Below, piece after piece: positions 1 to 9,207 of a stretch of DNA of 64,000 nt; the stretch's first letter is position 1, and each line of letters opens with the position of its first letter. The stretch lies in NCBI RefSeq assembly GCF_016735595.1, contig NZ_JAERRB010000002.1, positions 756,996 to 820,995 of the forward strand, read 5' to 3'. The notes beneath the pieces were generated by a model that saw nothing but the letters and a program-made list of their open reading frames with translations, made no database searches and was not told where the DNA came from. Origin of the DNA: Chryseolinea lacunae. GTDB lineage: Bacteria > Bacteroidota > Bacteroidia > Cytophagales > Cyclobacteriaceae. The position numbers were made by a program, and so were the translations under genes.

Positions 1-366
1 GTCGGTCACGAACACGAAGGGTGCCACCTTGTGCAATGTTTCCACGTCGAAGCCGGGCACGGCCTGAAGTTCGTAGACCGAAATGAAGTTGCTCTGGTTG
101 CTGCGATAGGCGATCAGGTTTTTGATCTGCTGCTCCGACAACATTTTGATGAACCGAAAATCTTCTTCGGATGCCGTGTTGAGGTTGAGCGGATGGGCCA
201 GCAGTTGTGCCAGGTTTTCGTAGAGGTCGCTGTAGTCGAGGTCTTGATCGGGCACACCATACCATTCGTCGGCAAGCTGGTTCAGGTTCACATCCTGGCG
301 CGGATATTCCTGCGCCGAAACCCACGGGCTCCAGCAAAGAACAACGATGACAAACCACGGCTTCAT
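1..366 (-). CDS. Helix-hairpin-helix (ComEA-like) exported protein, 3' part missing
   Basis: Reading the minus strand from the ATG at 364-366 gives 122 codons open to the window edge. The first about 19 residues form a signal peptide (basic start, hydrophobic core, ending VSAQ). Residues about 50-110 carry the LNLNTA...I..YR...EL..VPGF pattern of ComEA-type helix-hairpin-helix repeats. Many Bacteroidota have long exported proteins of this type of unknown role. The start codon overlaps the stop of the upstream porin gene by 4 bases (ATGA), so the two are co-transcribed. Only the N-terminus is visible, so length and function are open. Confidence 0.7.
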   Translation of the reverse strand, partial: MKPWFVIVVLCWSPWVSAQEYPRQDVNLNQLADEWYGVPDQDLDYSDLYENLAQLLAHPLNLNTASEEDFRFIKMLSEQQIKNLIAYRSNQSNFISVYELQAVPGFDVETLHKVAPFVFVTD

Positions 367-1184
367 GGTTGCTTGCTGTTTACGCGATAGGCAACGGTGG
401 CTTCGTGGTGTGCGCCAAACGTGCCGGTGTATTGAAAGGCATAGTCGAGCGCGAATCGTTTTGGCCGGAAGCCCAGGCCTGCAAAGGCGGCGTTGGGGTG
501 GAGGTTGAAGCCGGTGCGCGCAAAAACTTTTTTGTGTACGCGACACTCCAACCCGGTTTTCCACAGCAGCGCATAGTCTAGATCTTTTTGCAACTCGGTG
601 GTGACGCTGGTGTTGTCTGACGCTTTGAACGCGACGCCAGCCGTGATGACAGTAGGCAATCGCTCGTTGTCTGTGGTGGAGAGTAGGGGTTGTGTGAGGT
701 TGGTGATGTAGGCACCCACCGATAGCCTGGACGTGAGCGTGGCAATGCCACCGAAGCTGACACTCACGACACCCTTTGTGCCAAACCCGGTGATGTTGTA
801 TTGCACATAGGTGGCCTTTGCCCCGAGCGACGCCAACCCAAACGCATTGCTGAACCCGACACTGAGCATGTGTTCGTTGTAGACATCGTCGCCAAAACGA
901 TAGACGCCCGCACCCACCACACCAAATGAAAGCGGTGTGGCCACAAGCGCCGCCGTGCGATTGAAAGGTTTGAACGACGGCACGGCATTGTAGGTGAAGG
1001 CGGCGGTAGTTTGTGTCACTCCCGAAAGGCCACCGATGTTGTTGAAGAGCGACCACTCATCGGCCGAGCAACCGGAAGCGTAGCCCATGCCCAGGGCGCG
1101 GGCACTCATTTGTGTGGAGGAACTTTGCGCGATGCAGAGCGGAGAAACAATCAGCATGGCGAAGGCTATCGGTGTGGCTTTCAT
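363..1184 (-). CDS. PorV/PorQ-like outer-membrane beta-barrel protein
   Basis: A 273-residue protein with an N-terminal signal peptide (ends CIAQ). It continues with the SARALGMG pattern near residue 30 that is typical of the PorV/PorQ (UPF0164) family, then alternating amphipathic strands. These proteins are FadL-like barrels in the outer membrane; PorV is the type IX secretion shuttle, while many paralogues have no known role. Length is near the family norm. It overlaps the helix-hairpin-helix gene by 4 bases, suggesting an operon. The specific paralogue cannot be decided from sequence alone. Confidence 0.6.
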   Translation of the reverse strand: MKATPIAFAMLIVSPLCIAQSSSTQMSARALGMGYASGCSADEWSLFNNIGGLSGVTQTTAAFTYNAVPSFKPFNRTAALVATPLSFGVVGAGVYRFGDDVYNEHMLSVGFSNAFGLASLGAKATYVQYNITGFGTKGVVSVSFGGIATLTSRLSVGAYITNLTQPLLSTTDNERLPTVITAGVAFKASDNTSVTTELQKDLDYALLWKTGLECRVHKKVFARTGFNLHPNAAFAGLGFRPKRFALDYAFQYTGTFGAHHEATVAYRVNSKQP

Positions 1185-1396
1185 GACAACGGTGATTTGT
1201 TATTCTGAAGTAACGGAATAGCTACTGGAAAATCAACAAAGATTTATGAAATCGTTGAGCGCGTGTTTGAACGTTGATGATGTGTGATGAAAAGAAAATT
1301 GATGAAGGAACACGTGTGAAAGAAACGCTGATGCGAATAACGGTGAATGACTAACGAATTGTGAGCTGTTGCTTTCGAATGCAGGTGTTTGATGTT

Positions 1397-1486
1397 GCCC
1401 GGCCAGGGATAGCAACGGAAAGCCCGGAGCTGCGTGGGCGTGTGCGGTAGGGCGAGGACTTGGAGTGGATAGCCCGTCCGGCCGCC
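1397..1486. other. GC-rich intergenic element, candidate structured RNA
   Basis: The 363-base gap 1185-1547 has no convincing gene. Inside it lies a GC-rich segment with AGGGATAGCAACGGAAAGCC near 1405 and a second related block, GGAGTGGATAGCCCG, near 1462-1476. Paired blocks of the form GGATAGC..GGAAAGCCCG and GGATAGCCCG recur between genes in many Bacteroidota in my recollection. It sits just downstream of the 3' end of the BamA-like gene. It could be a structured RNA or an intergenic repeat. I could not test folding or copy number. Confidence 0.3.
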
Positions 1487-1547
1487 TGATATGCTTTGTA
1501 AATCCTGGACGAGGAACTTCTGAGAATGGTGGAGTGGTGTTGAGTTT

Positions 1548-3005
1548 TTAAAATTCGCGGCGGAAGTTGAAGAAGAAGCCGTGGTCGCCTTCGCCGTTGA
1601 AGGTGTATTCGAGGCGGAAAACGGAATCGTAGGAGGCCACGATGTCGAGGCCGGCACCGGCACCGGAGATCACTTTGTCGGTGAGGCGCATGCTGTTGGT
1701 GTAGTTGGGATAGTTTTTAACGTAGCCCAGGTCGGCGTAGGTTTTTATGTAGATAGACAACGGCAGGTAGCGGAACTGGCGTATGGGCATGGCGTTGAGG
1801 TTGTAGACCTTTGAGAAGATGCGCTTCTTGAACGTGGTTTTGTTCACCAGGTGCCACGGACCTTCGATGATGTAGAGCTCATAGCCGCGCACGTATTGGC
1901 GGCCATAGCCCAGCGCGCTGTAGTTGGCGTAGGCCAGGTTTTGTGGTGTGCTCCAAAACACGAGGCTGTTGTTGGAGAGAAAGTAGTTTCGTTTGAATTC
2001 GATGAAGTGCGAGTAGGAGGCGTTTAGCTCAAACTTTTTCACATCGTCGTGTTTGCTGAAGCCCACTTTCACGAGGCCTGCTGTGAAGTGATAGCCACGC
2101 AGCGGATAGCCGATGTAGTCGCGGTGGTCTGACGTGAACTGATAGCCGAGGATGGCGAACCGTTGTTTCTTGAGTTCGTTGGTGAAATAGTTTGGTGTGA
2201 GGTATTGAATGGTGTCGGCGATGGTGGAGCTGCGGTATTCTACGCGTATGGCGTGGGTGTCGTAGAACGAGCCGCGGTAGGTGTAGGTGATGCCGCCGCC
2301 GCTGGTGGTTTTCAGGATTTGGTCGGCCTCGGCAAAAACCAGTTTGTGGTCGGCGGTTTTGTAGGCGAGGTTTTTGGTTTCGTTGAAGTCGGCGTTGATG
2401 ATGAGGCCCTGGCGCTGACGACGGTCAATGTAAGGGAAGCGATAGGTGATGTCGAACTTGCGTTGGTAGCCGAATTGTGCCGTGAGGCGCAGTGTTTCGT
2501 TGCGACCGCGCATGTTGTATTGATAGAGGCGCAGGCCGTAGTTGACGCGGTTGAAGTCGTGGTTATAGTTTTGCCACCACTCGTTGAAGTTTCGGTCCGA
2601 CAGTTCGAAGATGGGAGACGGGAAGGTGTACCAGCGTTCGTTGATGTCGATGAGCAGGTCGATGTGGTCCGACTCGTATTCAAGAGGTTTGATCTCGACG
2701 GTGTTGAACAGTCGCGTGTTGATGAGCTTGCGTTTGTCGCGCTCGATCACCAGCGGCAGCATGGCGGTCGACACTGTGTCGCCGGGTTTGAGTGAAAGCT
2801 CGCGCAGCACAATGCGGTCGCGGGTGATGCGGTTGCCCACAATGAAAATGCGGTTCACGTGCAGGATGTGGCGCGACGTGTCGGCTACCGGCGGTTTATG
2901 ACGCGCGGCGCGTTTGGCCGAGTCGGAAACAGCCGGCCGCAACGATGCCGCCAAAGCACCGGAGACGCAGAAAAAGCTTGCAAAAAGGAAGAAAACAACC
3001 CGCAT
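1548..3005 (-). CDS. BamA/TamA-family outer-membrane protein with POTRA domain
   Basis: A 485-residue protein with a signal peptide (ends ALAA). Residues about 45-120 look like a single POTRA domain (NRIFIVGNRITRDRIVLREL, then LINTRLFNTVEI). A roughly 350-residue membrane beta-barrel follows, ending in the aromatic C-terminal residue (RREF) expected for BAM-assembled barrels. BamA proper has five POTRA domains, so this is a shorter Omp85 relative, as is common in Bacteroidota. The conserved VRGYE turn near residue 370 matches the VRGF/Y motif of the Omp85 L6 loop. Its cargo is unknown. Confidence 0.75.
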   Translation of the reverse strand: MRVVFFLFASFFCVSGALAASLRPAVSDSAKRAARHKPPVADTSRHILHVNRIFIVGNRITRDRIVLRELSLKPGDTVSTAMLPLVIERDKRKLINTRLFNTVEIKPLEYESDHIDLLIDINERWYTFPSPIFELSDRNFNEWWQNYNHDFNRVNYGLRLYQYNMRGRNETLRLTAQFGYQRKFDITYRFPYIDRRQRQGLIINADFNETKNLAYKTADHKLVFAEADQILKTTSGGGITYTYRGSFYDTHAIRVEYRSSTIADTIQYLTPNYFTNELKKQRFAILGYQFTSDHRDYIGYPLRGYHFTAGLVKVGFSKHDDVKKFELNASYSHFIEFKRNYFLSNNSLVFWSTPQNLAYANYSALGYGRQYVRGYELYIIEGPWHLVNKTTFKKRIFSKVYNLNAMPIRQFRYLPLSIYIKTYADLGYVKNYPNYTNSMRLTDKVISGAGAGLDIVASYDSVFRLEYTFNGEGDHGFFFNFRREF

Positions 3006-3070
3006 TGTGTACCGCTAAGACCCCCACTGTTGTAACAAGTTTAACGTTACTTTTCGAAAAATCTGGAATT

Positions 3071-4195
3071 TCAGGCTTCCTTTTTTCGGAACGACCACAC
3101 CAGGATGATGATGCCGACGATGACCAGCGGTATGCTCAGAATCTGCCCCATGTTGAGTGGTAATTCGTTTTCGAACGCTTCCTGATTTTCTTTCAGGTAT
3201 TCAAACACAAAACGCAGTCCGAAGCACCAGATGAGGAAGATTCCCAGCAGTCGTCCGGGGGGCAGCTTTTCTTTGTAGAGCGACCAGAGCCACAGCAGGA
3301 AAAGGAAGAGGATAACACAGGCAATGGATTCGTAGAGCTGTGCAGGGTGGCGCGCGATGCCAAAGGTTTGAATGCGCGCCGACAGCGTTCCGTCGGGCAG
3401 CTTCGACATTTGAGTGGTGGTGTTCACACCGGTGGCGTCGAAGTATTCATAGAGGCTGTTGTTGAGCAGGCCGCGCGCGGTGATGTCGGTGATGTTTTGT
3501 GCGGCCGTGGGCGATGCGCCTTTCTTGAAGAAGATGTAGATGTTGATGGGCACACGTCCGTTGGCGCCTTTGGGCAGCGAGTCGTTGCCTTTGTAGGCCA
3601 CGTTGTCGATGATGCCTTCGGGGTCGCTGTGGCGGCTGGTGATGGCTTCGGTGAAGCGGTTCACAAACACCACGCTCCAGGGTTTTTCGGTGGGCAGGCC
3701 AATGATTTCGGAGTTGAAATAATTTCCCAGACGAATCAATGCGCCGGCCAGCGCCACGAGAATCACAATGCGATCGACTACCTGAAAGTAGGACTGACCC
3801 GGCTTGTTCTTGCGGCTGTAGAGCCACAACGCGAACAGGATGCCGATGGCGGCACCGTGGCTGGCCAACCCTTGCAGGCCGGTGAATTCAAAAGGATGAA
3901 GCTTGAAAGGCAGAAAAATGCCCAGAGGATTTTCGAGAATCAATTCCGGCTGATAGAAGATGACGTGGCCCAGGCGTGCACCAATGATGGTGGCGATGAC
4001 CATGTAGATGGTGAGGGTGTCGACGTCGCGTTCGGGTTTGCCCTCCTGCTTGTAGATGTAATACAGGATCTGTTGCGTGATGAGAAACGCAAGGGCAAAC
4101 AGGAGACCGTACCAGCGAAGGGGAAAGCTGCCGAGGGTGAAAATCTCGGGACTGCCGTTCCAAATGATATAATTCAGGATAGCCATAGGCGGCAA
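3071..4195 (-). CDS. lgt: Prolipoprotein diacylglyceryl transferase
   Basis: A multi-pass inner-membrane enzyme that transfers diacylglycerol from phosphatidylglycerol to the lipobox cysteine of prolipoproteins. Family landmarks are the N-terminal RWYGLLFALAF, then GARLGHVIFY, GLASHGAAIG and GNYFNSEIIGLPT. The C-terminal HPAQLYESI and GLRFVFEYLKENQ are also present. At 374 residues it is longer than the usual 260-300. The extra length is a roughly 75-residue insertion around residues 190-270, before HPAQLYES, which is common in Bacteroidota. The start may be the internal ATG at 4186 (MAILNY). Confidence 0.95.
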   Translation of the reverse strand: MPPMAILNYIIWNGSPEIFTLGSFPLRWYGLLFALAFLITQQILYYIYKQEGKPERDVDTLTIYMVIATIIGARLGHVIFYQPELILENPLGIFLPFKLHPFEFTGLQGLASHGAAIGILFALWLYSRKNKPGQSYFQVVDRIVILVALAGALIRLGNYFNSEIIGLPTEKPWSVVFVNRFTEAITSRHSDPEGIIDNVAYKGNDSLPKGANGRVPINIYIFFKKGASPTAAQNITDITARGLLNNSLYEYFDATGVNTTTQMSKLPDGTLSARIQTFGIARHPAQLYESIACVILFLFLLWLWSLYKEKLPPGRLLGIFLIWCFGLRFVFEYLKENQEAFENELPLNMGQILSIPLVIVGIIILVWSFRKKEA

Positions 4196-4325
4196 ATATA
4201 ATCCCTTAATCGAAAGTCTTAGCGTTTGCCCTGCCCGGCTTCACAAAAAAATAAAGAAGGAAACAGGGGTTGTTCGCCGGCGTTGGTTTGATGTCTGAGG
4301 GCGCGAAATACATCCTCAGACAGTC

Positions 4326-6161
4326 CTACAGCGCATTTAGCTGTGCCAACTCGTCGGCAAAGCCCGACGACAGAATGGGGAAGCGGCACCACGACCGCGG
4401 GTCCACGTTGATATCGTCGAGGTGGAAGGCGGGGGCCAGGCGTTCGCGTTTCCACTGGTTGGCCGCCCAGAGGGTGAAGAACTTTTTGAGGTGACGTTTC
4501 AGGGTTTCGGGTTCATGATCGCCGCGCATCGCTTCGAACACCTGCACGGGCGACTTCCGGTCCTGGATGGCATGCTTCTCTATTTCGGCCAGCACGCGAT
4601 AGGGCATGAGGTCCGACTCGTCGGTTTGTTGTCGTTCGAGGGGGCGGAGTTCGGCTGTGGGTTGCAGGTTGTTCACGGGGTTCAGGCCTTCGTGTTGCAA
4701 GGCTTCTTCGGCCCAGCGCAGCCATTGCAGGATAAAGATTTTGCTGAGGCCGGCAATGGGGGCGAGGCTTCCGCTGGTGTCGCCGTCCATGGTGGCATAG
4801 CCCACGTCGCCTTCGCTGCGGTTGGAGGTGGTGAGCAGCACGGCGCGCTTCACGTTGGCCAGCATCCAGATGATGGGCGAGCGCGAGCGGGCCTGTATGT
4901 TTTGCAGCGTGATGTCGTCGGTTTCCCACTTCAGTTCGCGGCCAATGGCGCGGGCTATTTTTTGAGAATAGGACGACACTTCTTCGTCGATGTCCCAACG
5001 GTGAAACCCGGCGCCCACGGAGAGTGCAAGCGTGTGGGCAGCTTCGAAGGTGTCGGTCGATGAGTTGCGTGTGCCCTGATAGGCGCAGGTGAGAATTTGT
5101 CCCACGGCTGCTTTCCAATGTTCGGTTTGCGGGTTGAGGCGCAGAATGGTTTTGGTTTTCTCCCATCCCAGCTCGGCCACGGCGCGCTTCACCATTTCGG
5201 CCACCATCACGGCGCAGATGCTGGAGTCGGCCCCGCCGCTGAGCGAGAGCACAAAACCGTTGGCTTTGCTTTTGCGCACATAGTCGAACAACGCCAGCGA
5301 CAACGCCTGGGTCACTTCTTCATTTCGTTCTTTTATGTCTGCCGAAATGAGTGCCTCGGTTTTGCTGGGATCCTGGAAGTTCACCTCGGTAGCCAGCACG
5401 TTAAAGGGCTGGTAGGAGAGGCGTTTGTTCACGGCCACGAGCTTGCCTTTTTGCCCGATGATGATGTCGCCGTCGTAGATCATGCGGCCGGCTTCGTTGC
5501 CCAGCAGGTTGGCAAACACATAGACGCAATTGAATTTTGACGAGCCTTCGTTCACCACTTCGTCTTCGCGCAACAGGCTTTTGCCCATGGCATAGTGGCT
5601 GGCGCTGGGGTTTAGGATGAGGTCCACACCGCGTTCATAGAGCCGGTAGCCGGGGCGGTTGTGTTTGCGCCAGGCGTCTTCACAAATTTCGAAACCCATG
5701 CGCACGCCGTCGATGGTATACATGAGGTCGCCCACGGTGATGGGTTCGCCGCCGTAGACGATGTCGCGGGTTTCGTTTTTCTGCCAGGCGTTGAACCAAC
5801 GGGGTTCGTAGTGCACGCCGTCGCGGGCCAGGTTTTGTTTGAGGGTGATGCCCTGAATGATTTTGTTGCTGATCACACAGGCACCGTTGTAGGTGATGCC
5901 GTTCATGCGGATGGGCAGGCCCACGCTCACGGTGATGTTTTGACAATGTTCGCGGATGCGCAGCAACTCCTGCCATGCGCGCTCCGAGAGCCACTCGCTC
6001 AGGAACAGGTCTTCGCAGCCATAGCCGGTAATGCACAGCTCGGGCAGACACAAAATCTTCACCTCCTGGCGGATGCCTTCGGTGATGGCGTCGATGATGT
6101 TGGTGGTGTTATGATTCCAGTCGAACGGAATCTGGTTGACGGTGGCTCCTCCTATTTTCAA
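4326..6161 (-). CDS. nadE: Glutamine-dependent NAD+ synthetase
   Basis: This 611-residue protein makes NAD+ from nicotinic acid adenine dinucleotide and ATP, with ammonia from glutamine. The N-terminal half is a nitrilase-type glutaminase: LPELCITGYGCED has the catalytic Glu, and GFEICEDAW has the Cys. The C-terminal synthetase domain has the PP-loop SLSGGADSSICAVM near residue 310 and the later TTSNRSEGDVGYATMDGD segment. Length and domain order match the eukaryote-like long NadE form usual in Bacteroidota. The first codon is TTG (6159-6161); no better ATG is near. Confidence 0.95.
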   Translation of the reverse strand: MKIGGATVNQIPFDWNHNTTNIIDAITEGIRQEVKILCLPELCITGYGCEDLFLSEWLSERAWQELLRIREHCQNITVSVGLPIRMNGITYNGACVISNKIIQGITLKQNLARDGVHYEPRWFNAWQKNETRDIVYGGEPITVGDLMYTIDGVRMGFEICEDAWRKHNRPGYRLYERGVDLILNPSASHYAMGKSLLREDEVVNEGSSKFNCVYVFANLLGNEAGRMIYDGDIIIGQKGKLVAVNKRLSYQPFNVLATEVNFQDPSKTEALISADIKERNEEVTQALSLALFDYVRKSKANGFVLSLSGGADSSICAVMVAEMVKRAVAELGWEKTKTILRLNPQTEHWKAAVGQILTCAYQGTRNSSTDTFEAAHTLALSVGAGFHRWDIDEEVSSYSQKIARAIGRELKWETDDITLQNIQARSRSPIIWMLANVKRAVLLTTSNRSEGDVGYATMDGDTSGSLAPIAGLSKIFILQWLRWAEEALQHEGLNPVNNLQPTAELRPLERQQTDESDLMPYRVLAEIEKHAIQDRKSPVQVFEAMRGDHEPETLKRHLKKFFTLWAANQWKRERLAPAFHLDDINVDPRSWCRFPILSSGFADELAQLNAL

Positions 6162-6216
6162 GATCGTGCAATTTCGGTGAAATCAAATGCCGGATGGCAG
6201 GTGCTGAGATAACGTG

Positions 6217-6951
6217 TCAGCTATTCAATAAATTCAGCATCTCGCAGGTTTTGAAGGCAGCGTCCTGTTCTGCTTTTTTCTTGCTGTTGCCATAGCCGGT
6301 GCCTTTGGCTTCGCTGTTCACCAGCACCTGGGCGGTAAATTCCTTGTGGTTGCGTCCTTTTTTCACGTTCAGAATTTCGAAGCGCACGTCTTTGCCTTCG
6401 CGTTGTGCCCACTCAATGATCTTGCTTTTGAAATTCGAATCGGAGTTCACCAGGTCGTCAACATCGTAGTTGGGATTGATGAGCTTGTCGATCACAAATT
6501 TTTTGGTGCGCAGATAACCTTTGTCGAGGTAGATGGCGCCCACAATGGCTTCGAGCGTGTTGCCGAGGATGACCTGTTGCAGGTGCGCGTTTTTCTGGTC
6601 GTATTGCACGATGTTGGCCACGCCAATTTTGCGGGCCAGCAGGTTGAGGGCTTCGCGGTTCACGATGCGTGAGCGTATTTCGGTGAGGAAACCTTCGGGC
6701 TTGAATGGAAACTTTTTGAACAGGAAGTCGGCCACTGCGGCGCCGAGAATGGCGTCGCCGAGGTATTCGAGGCGTTCGTTTGATTCTTTATAGCCCGTGC
6801 CATTTTCTTTGGCAATGGAGCTGTGCACCGTGGCGAGACGGTAAAGTTCGAGATTGGATGGCGTGAAGCCGGCGATGTTTTGGATGGCCGCCACCAGCTG
6901 TTTATCCGTTTTCGATTTTCCTTTCGGAATAGTGAGGATCTTCCAGACCAA
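6217..6951 (-). CDS. rnc: Ribonuclease III
   Basis: Double-strand-specific endoribonuclease that processes rRNA and some mRNAs. The catalytic signature NERLEYLGDAILG lies at about residues 60-72, and the second acidic cluster LEAIVGAIYLDKGY is present. The last 70 residues form a double-stranded RNA-binding domain (GKDVRFEILNVKKGRNHKEF, then GYGNSKKKAEQDAA). The start appears to be TTG at 6949-6951. It lies downstream of acpP and fabF, the conserved order seen across Bacteroidota. Confidence 0.95.
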   Translation of the reverse strand: MVWKILTIPKGKSKTDKQLVAAIQNIAGFTPSNLELYRLATVHSSIAKENGTGYKESNERLEYLGDAILGAAVADFLFKKFPFKPEGFLTEIRSRIVNREALNLLARKIGVANIVQYDQKNAHLQQVILGNTLEAIVGAIYLDKGYLRTKKFVIDKLINPNYDVDDLVNSDSNFKSKIIEWAQREGKDVRFEILNVKKGRNHKEFTAQVLVNSEAKGTGYGNSKKKAEQDAAFKTCEMLNLLNS

Positions 6952-7080
6952 GTGTTATTCGAATTGAGTTTTACCGGCTGCTAATTTAATAAATATCGGT
7001 AAAGGCCTGCAAGGGTCTTGAAAATCGATTGGTGCGACAAAGAAAGATGAGAAGGGAAAAGACAAGCTGAAAGGTGTGGC

Positions 7081-8331
7081 TTAGTCCACTTTTTTCAGAA
7101 TGATGGAGAAGTTGTGGCCACCAAAGCCGAAGGTGTTGCTCAAGGCAATCTTCACATCGCGTTTTTGTGCGGTGTTGAAGGTGAGGTTGAGGCGTGGATC
7201 CAGATCCACATCGTCGGTGAAGTGGTTGATGGTGGGAGGAACCACCGATTGGTTGATGGCCAGCAGGCAGGCAATGCTTTCAATCGCTCCGGCCGCGCCC
7301 AGCAAGTGGCCGGTCATGGATTTGGTGGAGCTGATGTTCATTTTGTAGGCATGCTCGCCGAATACTTTTTGGATGGCTTTGATTTCGCCAATGTCGCCCA
7401 GCGGTGTGGAAGTGCCGTGGGTGTTCACGTAGTCGATCTGTTCGGGTGTGACACCGGAATCTTCGAGGGCATATTTCATTACTTTGGTGATGCCGGCGCC
7501 TTCGGGATGGGGTGCGGTGATGTGATAGGCATCGGCCGACATGCCGCCGCCGAGAATTTCGCCATAGATTTTGGCGCCACGACGTTTGGCGTGCTCGTAT
7601 TCTTCCAGGATGAGGGCACCGGCGCCTTCGCCCAGCACAAACCCATCGCGGTCTTTATCATACGGGCGCGACGCTGTTTCGGGCGAATCGTTTCGCTCCG
7701 ACAGGGCGCGCATGGCGTTGAAGCCACCCACACCGGCTTCACATACGGCTGCTTCGGAGCCGCCCGACACAATGATGTCGGCCTTGCCCAGGCGCAGGTA
7801 GGTGAAAGCATCGTAGATCGCGTTCGTAGACGAAGCGCAGGCCGAAACCGTTACGAAGTTCGGACCGCGGAAGCCATATTTAATAGAGATGTGGCCTGCG
7901 CTGAGGTCGGGAATCATCTTGGGAATGAAGAAGGGATTAAACCGGGGAGTTCCGTCGCCTCTGGCATACGACTTCACTTCTTCCTGAAAAGTTAATAACC
8001 CCCCGATACCCGAGCCCCAGATCACGCCAACGCGGTCGGGGTCAACTTCAGCTATCGGGAGGTTTGAATCTTTTATGGCCTCATCCACCGCCACCATAGC
8101 ATACTGCGCGAATGGGTCCATTTTGCGGGCCTCCTTGCGGTCCATGAAATTACCGATGTCGAAATTCTTGATTTCGCAGGCAAACTTGGTCTTGTAAAGT
8201 GTGGCATCGAACCGCGTAATAGGAGCTGCACCACTCTTACCGGCTTTCAAAGCTTCCCAAAATTCCTGAAGGGTATTGCCGATGGGAGTGAGTGCACCTA
8301 GTCCTGTAACGACTACTCGTTTCAATGTCAT
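7081..8331 (-). CDS. fabF: Beta-ketoacyl-ACP synthase II
   Basis: Condensing enzyme that elongates acyl-ACP with malonyl-ACP. The 416-residue protein has the catalytic Cys in VSACASSTNAIYDAF and the two His in VNTHGTSTPLGD and STKSMTGHLLGAAGA. The C-terminal glycine motif is NTFGFGGHN. N-terminal VVVTGLGALTPIGN is standard for FabF. It follows acpP by 39 bases on the same strand, so the two are probably one transcript. Confidence 0.97.
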   Translation of the reverse strand: MTLKRVVVTGLGALTPIGNTLQEFWEALKAGKSGAAPITRFDATLYKTKFACEIKNFDIGNFMDRKEARKMDPFAQYAMVAVDEAIKDSNLPIAEVDPDRVGVIWGSGIGGLLTFQEEVKSYARGDGTPRFNPFFIPKMIPDLSAGHISIKYGFRGPNFVTVSACASSTNAIYDAFTYLRLGKADIIVSGGSEAAVCEAGVGGFNAMRALSERNDSPETASRPYDKDRDGFVLGEGAGALILEEYEHAKRRGAKIYGEILGGGMSADAYHITAPHPEGAGITKVMKYALEDSGVTPEQIDYVNTHGTSTPLGDIGEIKAIQKVFGEHAYKMNISSTKSMTGHLLGAAGAIESIACLLAINQSVVPPTINHFTDDVDLDPRLNLTFNTAQKRDVKIALSNTFGFGGHNFSIILKKVD

Positions 8332-8370
8332 GTCTTATGGGGTGTGTGTTTGTACTGAGGCAGTTACCAA

Positions 8371-8610
8371 TTATTTCTTCACGTTTTGCTCCAGGTAAGA
8401 GATAGCCTGGCCAACAGTCGAAATATTTTCAGCCTGATCGTCGGGGATGGAGATATTGAATTCCTTTTCAAATTCCATGATAAGTTCTACGGTGTCAAGG
8501 GAGTCCGCGCCAAGATCGTTGGTGAAGCTCGCTTCTGGAGTAACTTCAGATTCTTCAACACCAAGTTTCTCGATGATGATCTGTTTTACTTTTTGTGCAA
8601 TTTCAGACAT
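8371..8610 (-). CDS. acpP: Acyl carrier protein
   Basis: A 79-residue acidic carrier protein of fatty-acid synthesis. The phosphopantetheine serine is in the intact [16 protein letters not shown] motif, in contrast to the altered carrier domain at 52877. The start is set at the ATG at 8608-8610 because [13 protein letters not shown] is the standard N-terminus; the longer open frame upstream is not ACP-like. It is divergent from the gene at 8726, and the 115-base gap holds promoters for both sides. Confidence 0.97.
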   Translation of the reverse strand: MSEIAQKVKQIIIEKLGVEESEVTPEASFTNDLGADSLDTVELIMEFEKEFNISIPDDQAENISTVGQAISYLEQNVKK

Positions 8611-8725
8611 GTTTTTACGGTTTAGTGATTTAAAAATCTGTGCAAATAAAGAGATTTGCGGCAATATTGTCAAACTTTTTTGATCTTGCCTGTTTGGTGT
8701 CAAAGCCAGCTTCCAGAGCCCGAAA

Positions 8726-9148
8726 ATGAAGAAAAGCAGATTAGTGATCGACTATGAATTTGACTTCGAACTGCTCGGGCTAACCTCGTCGGCAAAAGGC
8801 TATAAACTGGCGTGGGAAGTGAACCAAGCGTTGAACATCCAGTTGGTGAAACAGCCCGATTTGGTGGTCGGCTTCAAAAATAACGAGGAAAAGAGCTTTT
8901 CCTACTATGCCTACGAAACTCAGCTCAATCGTTTGAAAATGTTCAAAAACCGCCCTTCCGAGACCGATCCCGGAAAGTATTTCCTAATCCCTGAATTTCC
9001 TCACTTCGATTTTATAATTTTGGCTGCTATGGAAGAACAGTACGCTCATCAGCAGTTGATTCAGTTGATCAAACCGATCGCCTCCATTCAGTTAGTATCC
9101 CTCATCCCGTTAGAAGGACTTAAATCCAAATCGAATTTTATCTTCTGA
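8726..9148 (+). CDS. IPExxxVDY family protein
   Basis: A 140-residue protein of unknown function from a family restricted to Bacteroidota. The name motif appears as [12 protein letters not shown] at about residues 92-103, with Phe in place of the usual Tyr. The N-terminus [16 protein letters not shown] and LAWEVNQ also fit. The family is often found next to pyruvate kinase or the acpP-fabF block, and here it lies between both. No catalytic or membrane features are visible. Confidence 0.85.
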   Translation: MKKSRLVIDYEFDFELLGLTSSAKGYKLAWEVNQALNIQLVKQPDLVVGFKNNEEKSFSYYAYETQLNRLKMFKNRPSETDPGKYFLIPEFPHFDFIILAAMEEQYAHQQLIQLIKPIASIQLVSLIPLEGLKSKSNFIF

Positions 9149-9207
9149 ATCGCGATGCGTACGCCTTTTCATAACGACCATTCACCACTGATTTTACCTT
9201 TAACCTT

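Noticed and set aside
2163-2795. A 210-codon plus-strand open frame
   Set aside because: It is antisense to the BamA-like gene. Its Val/Gly-rich composition is typical of a codon-bias shadow.
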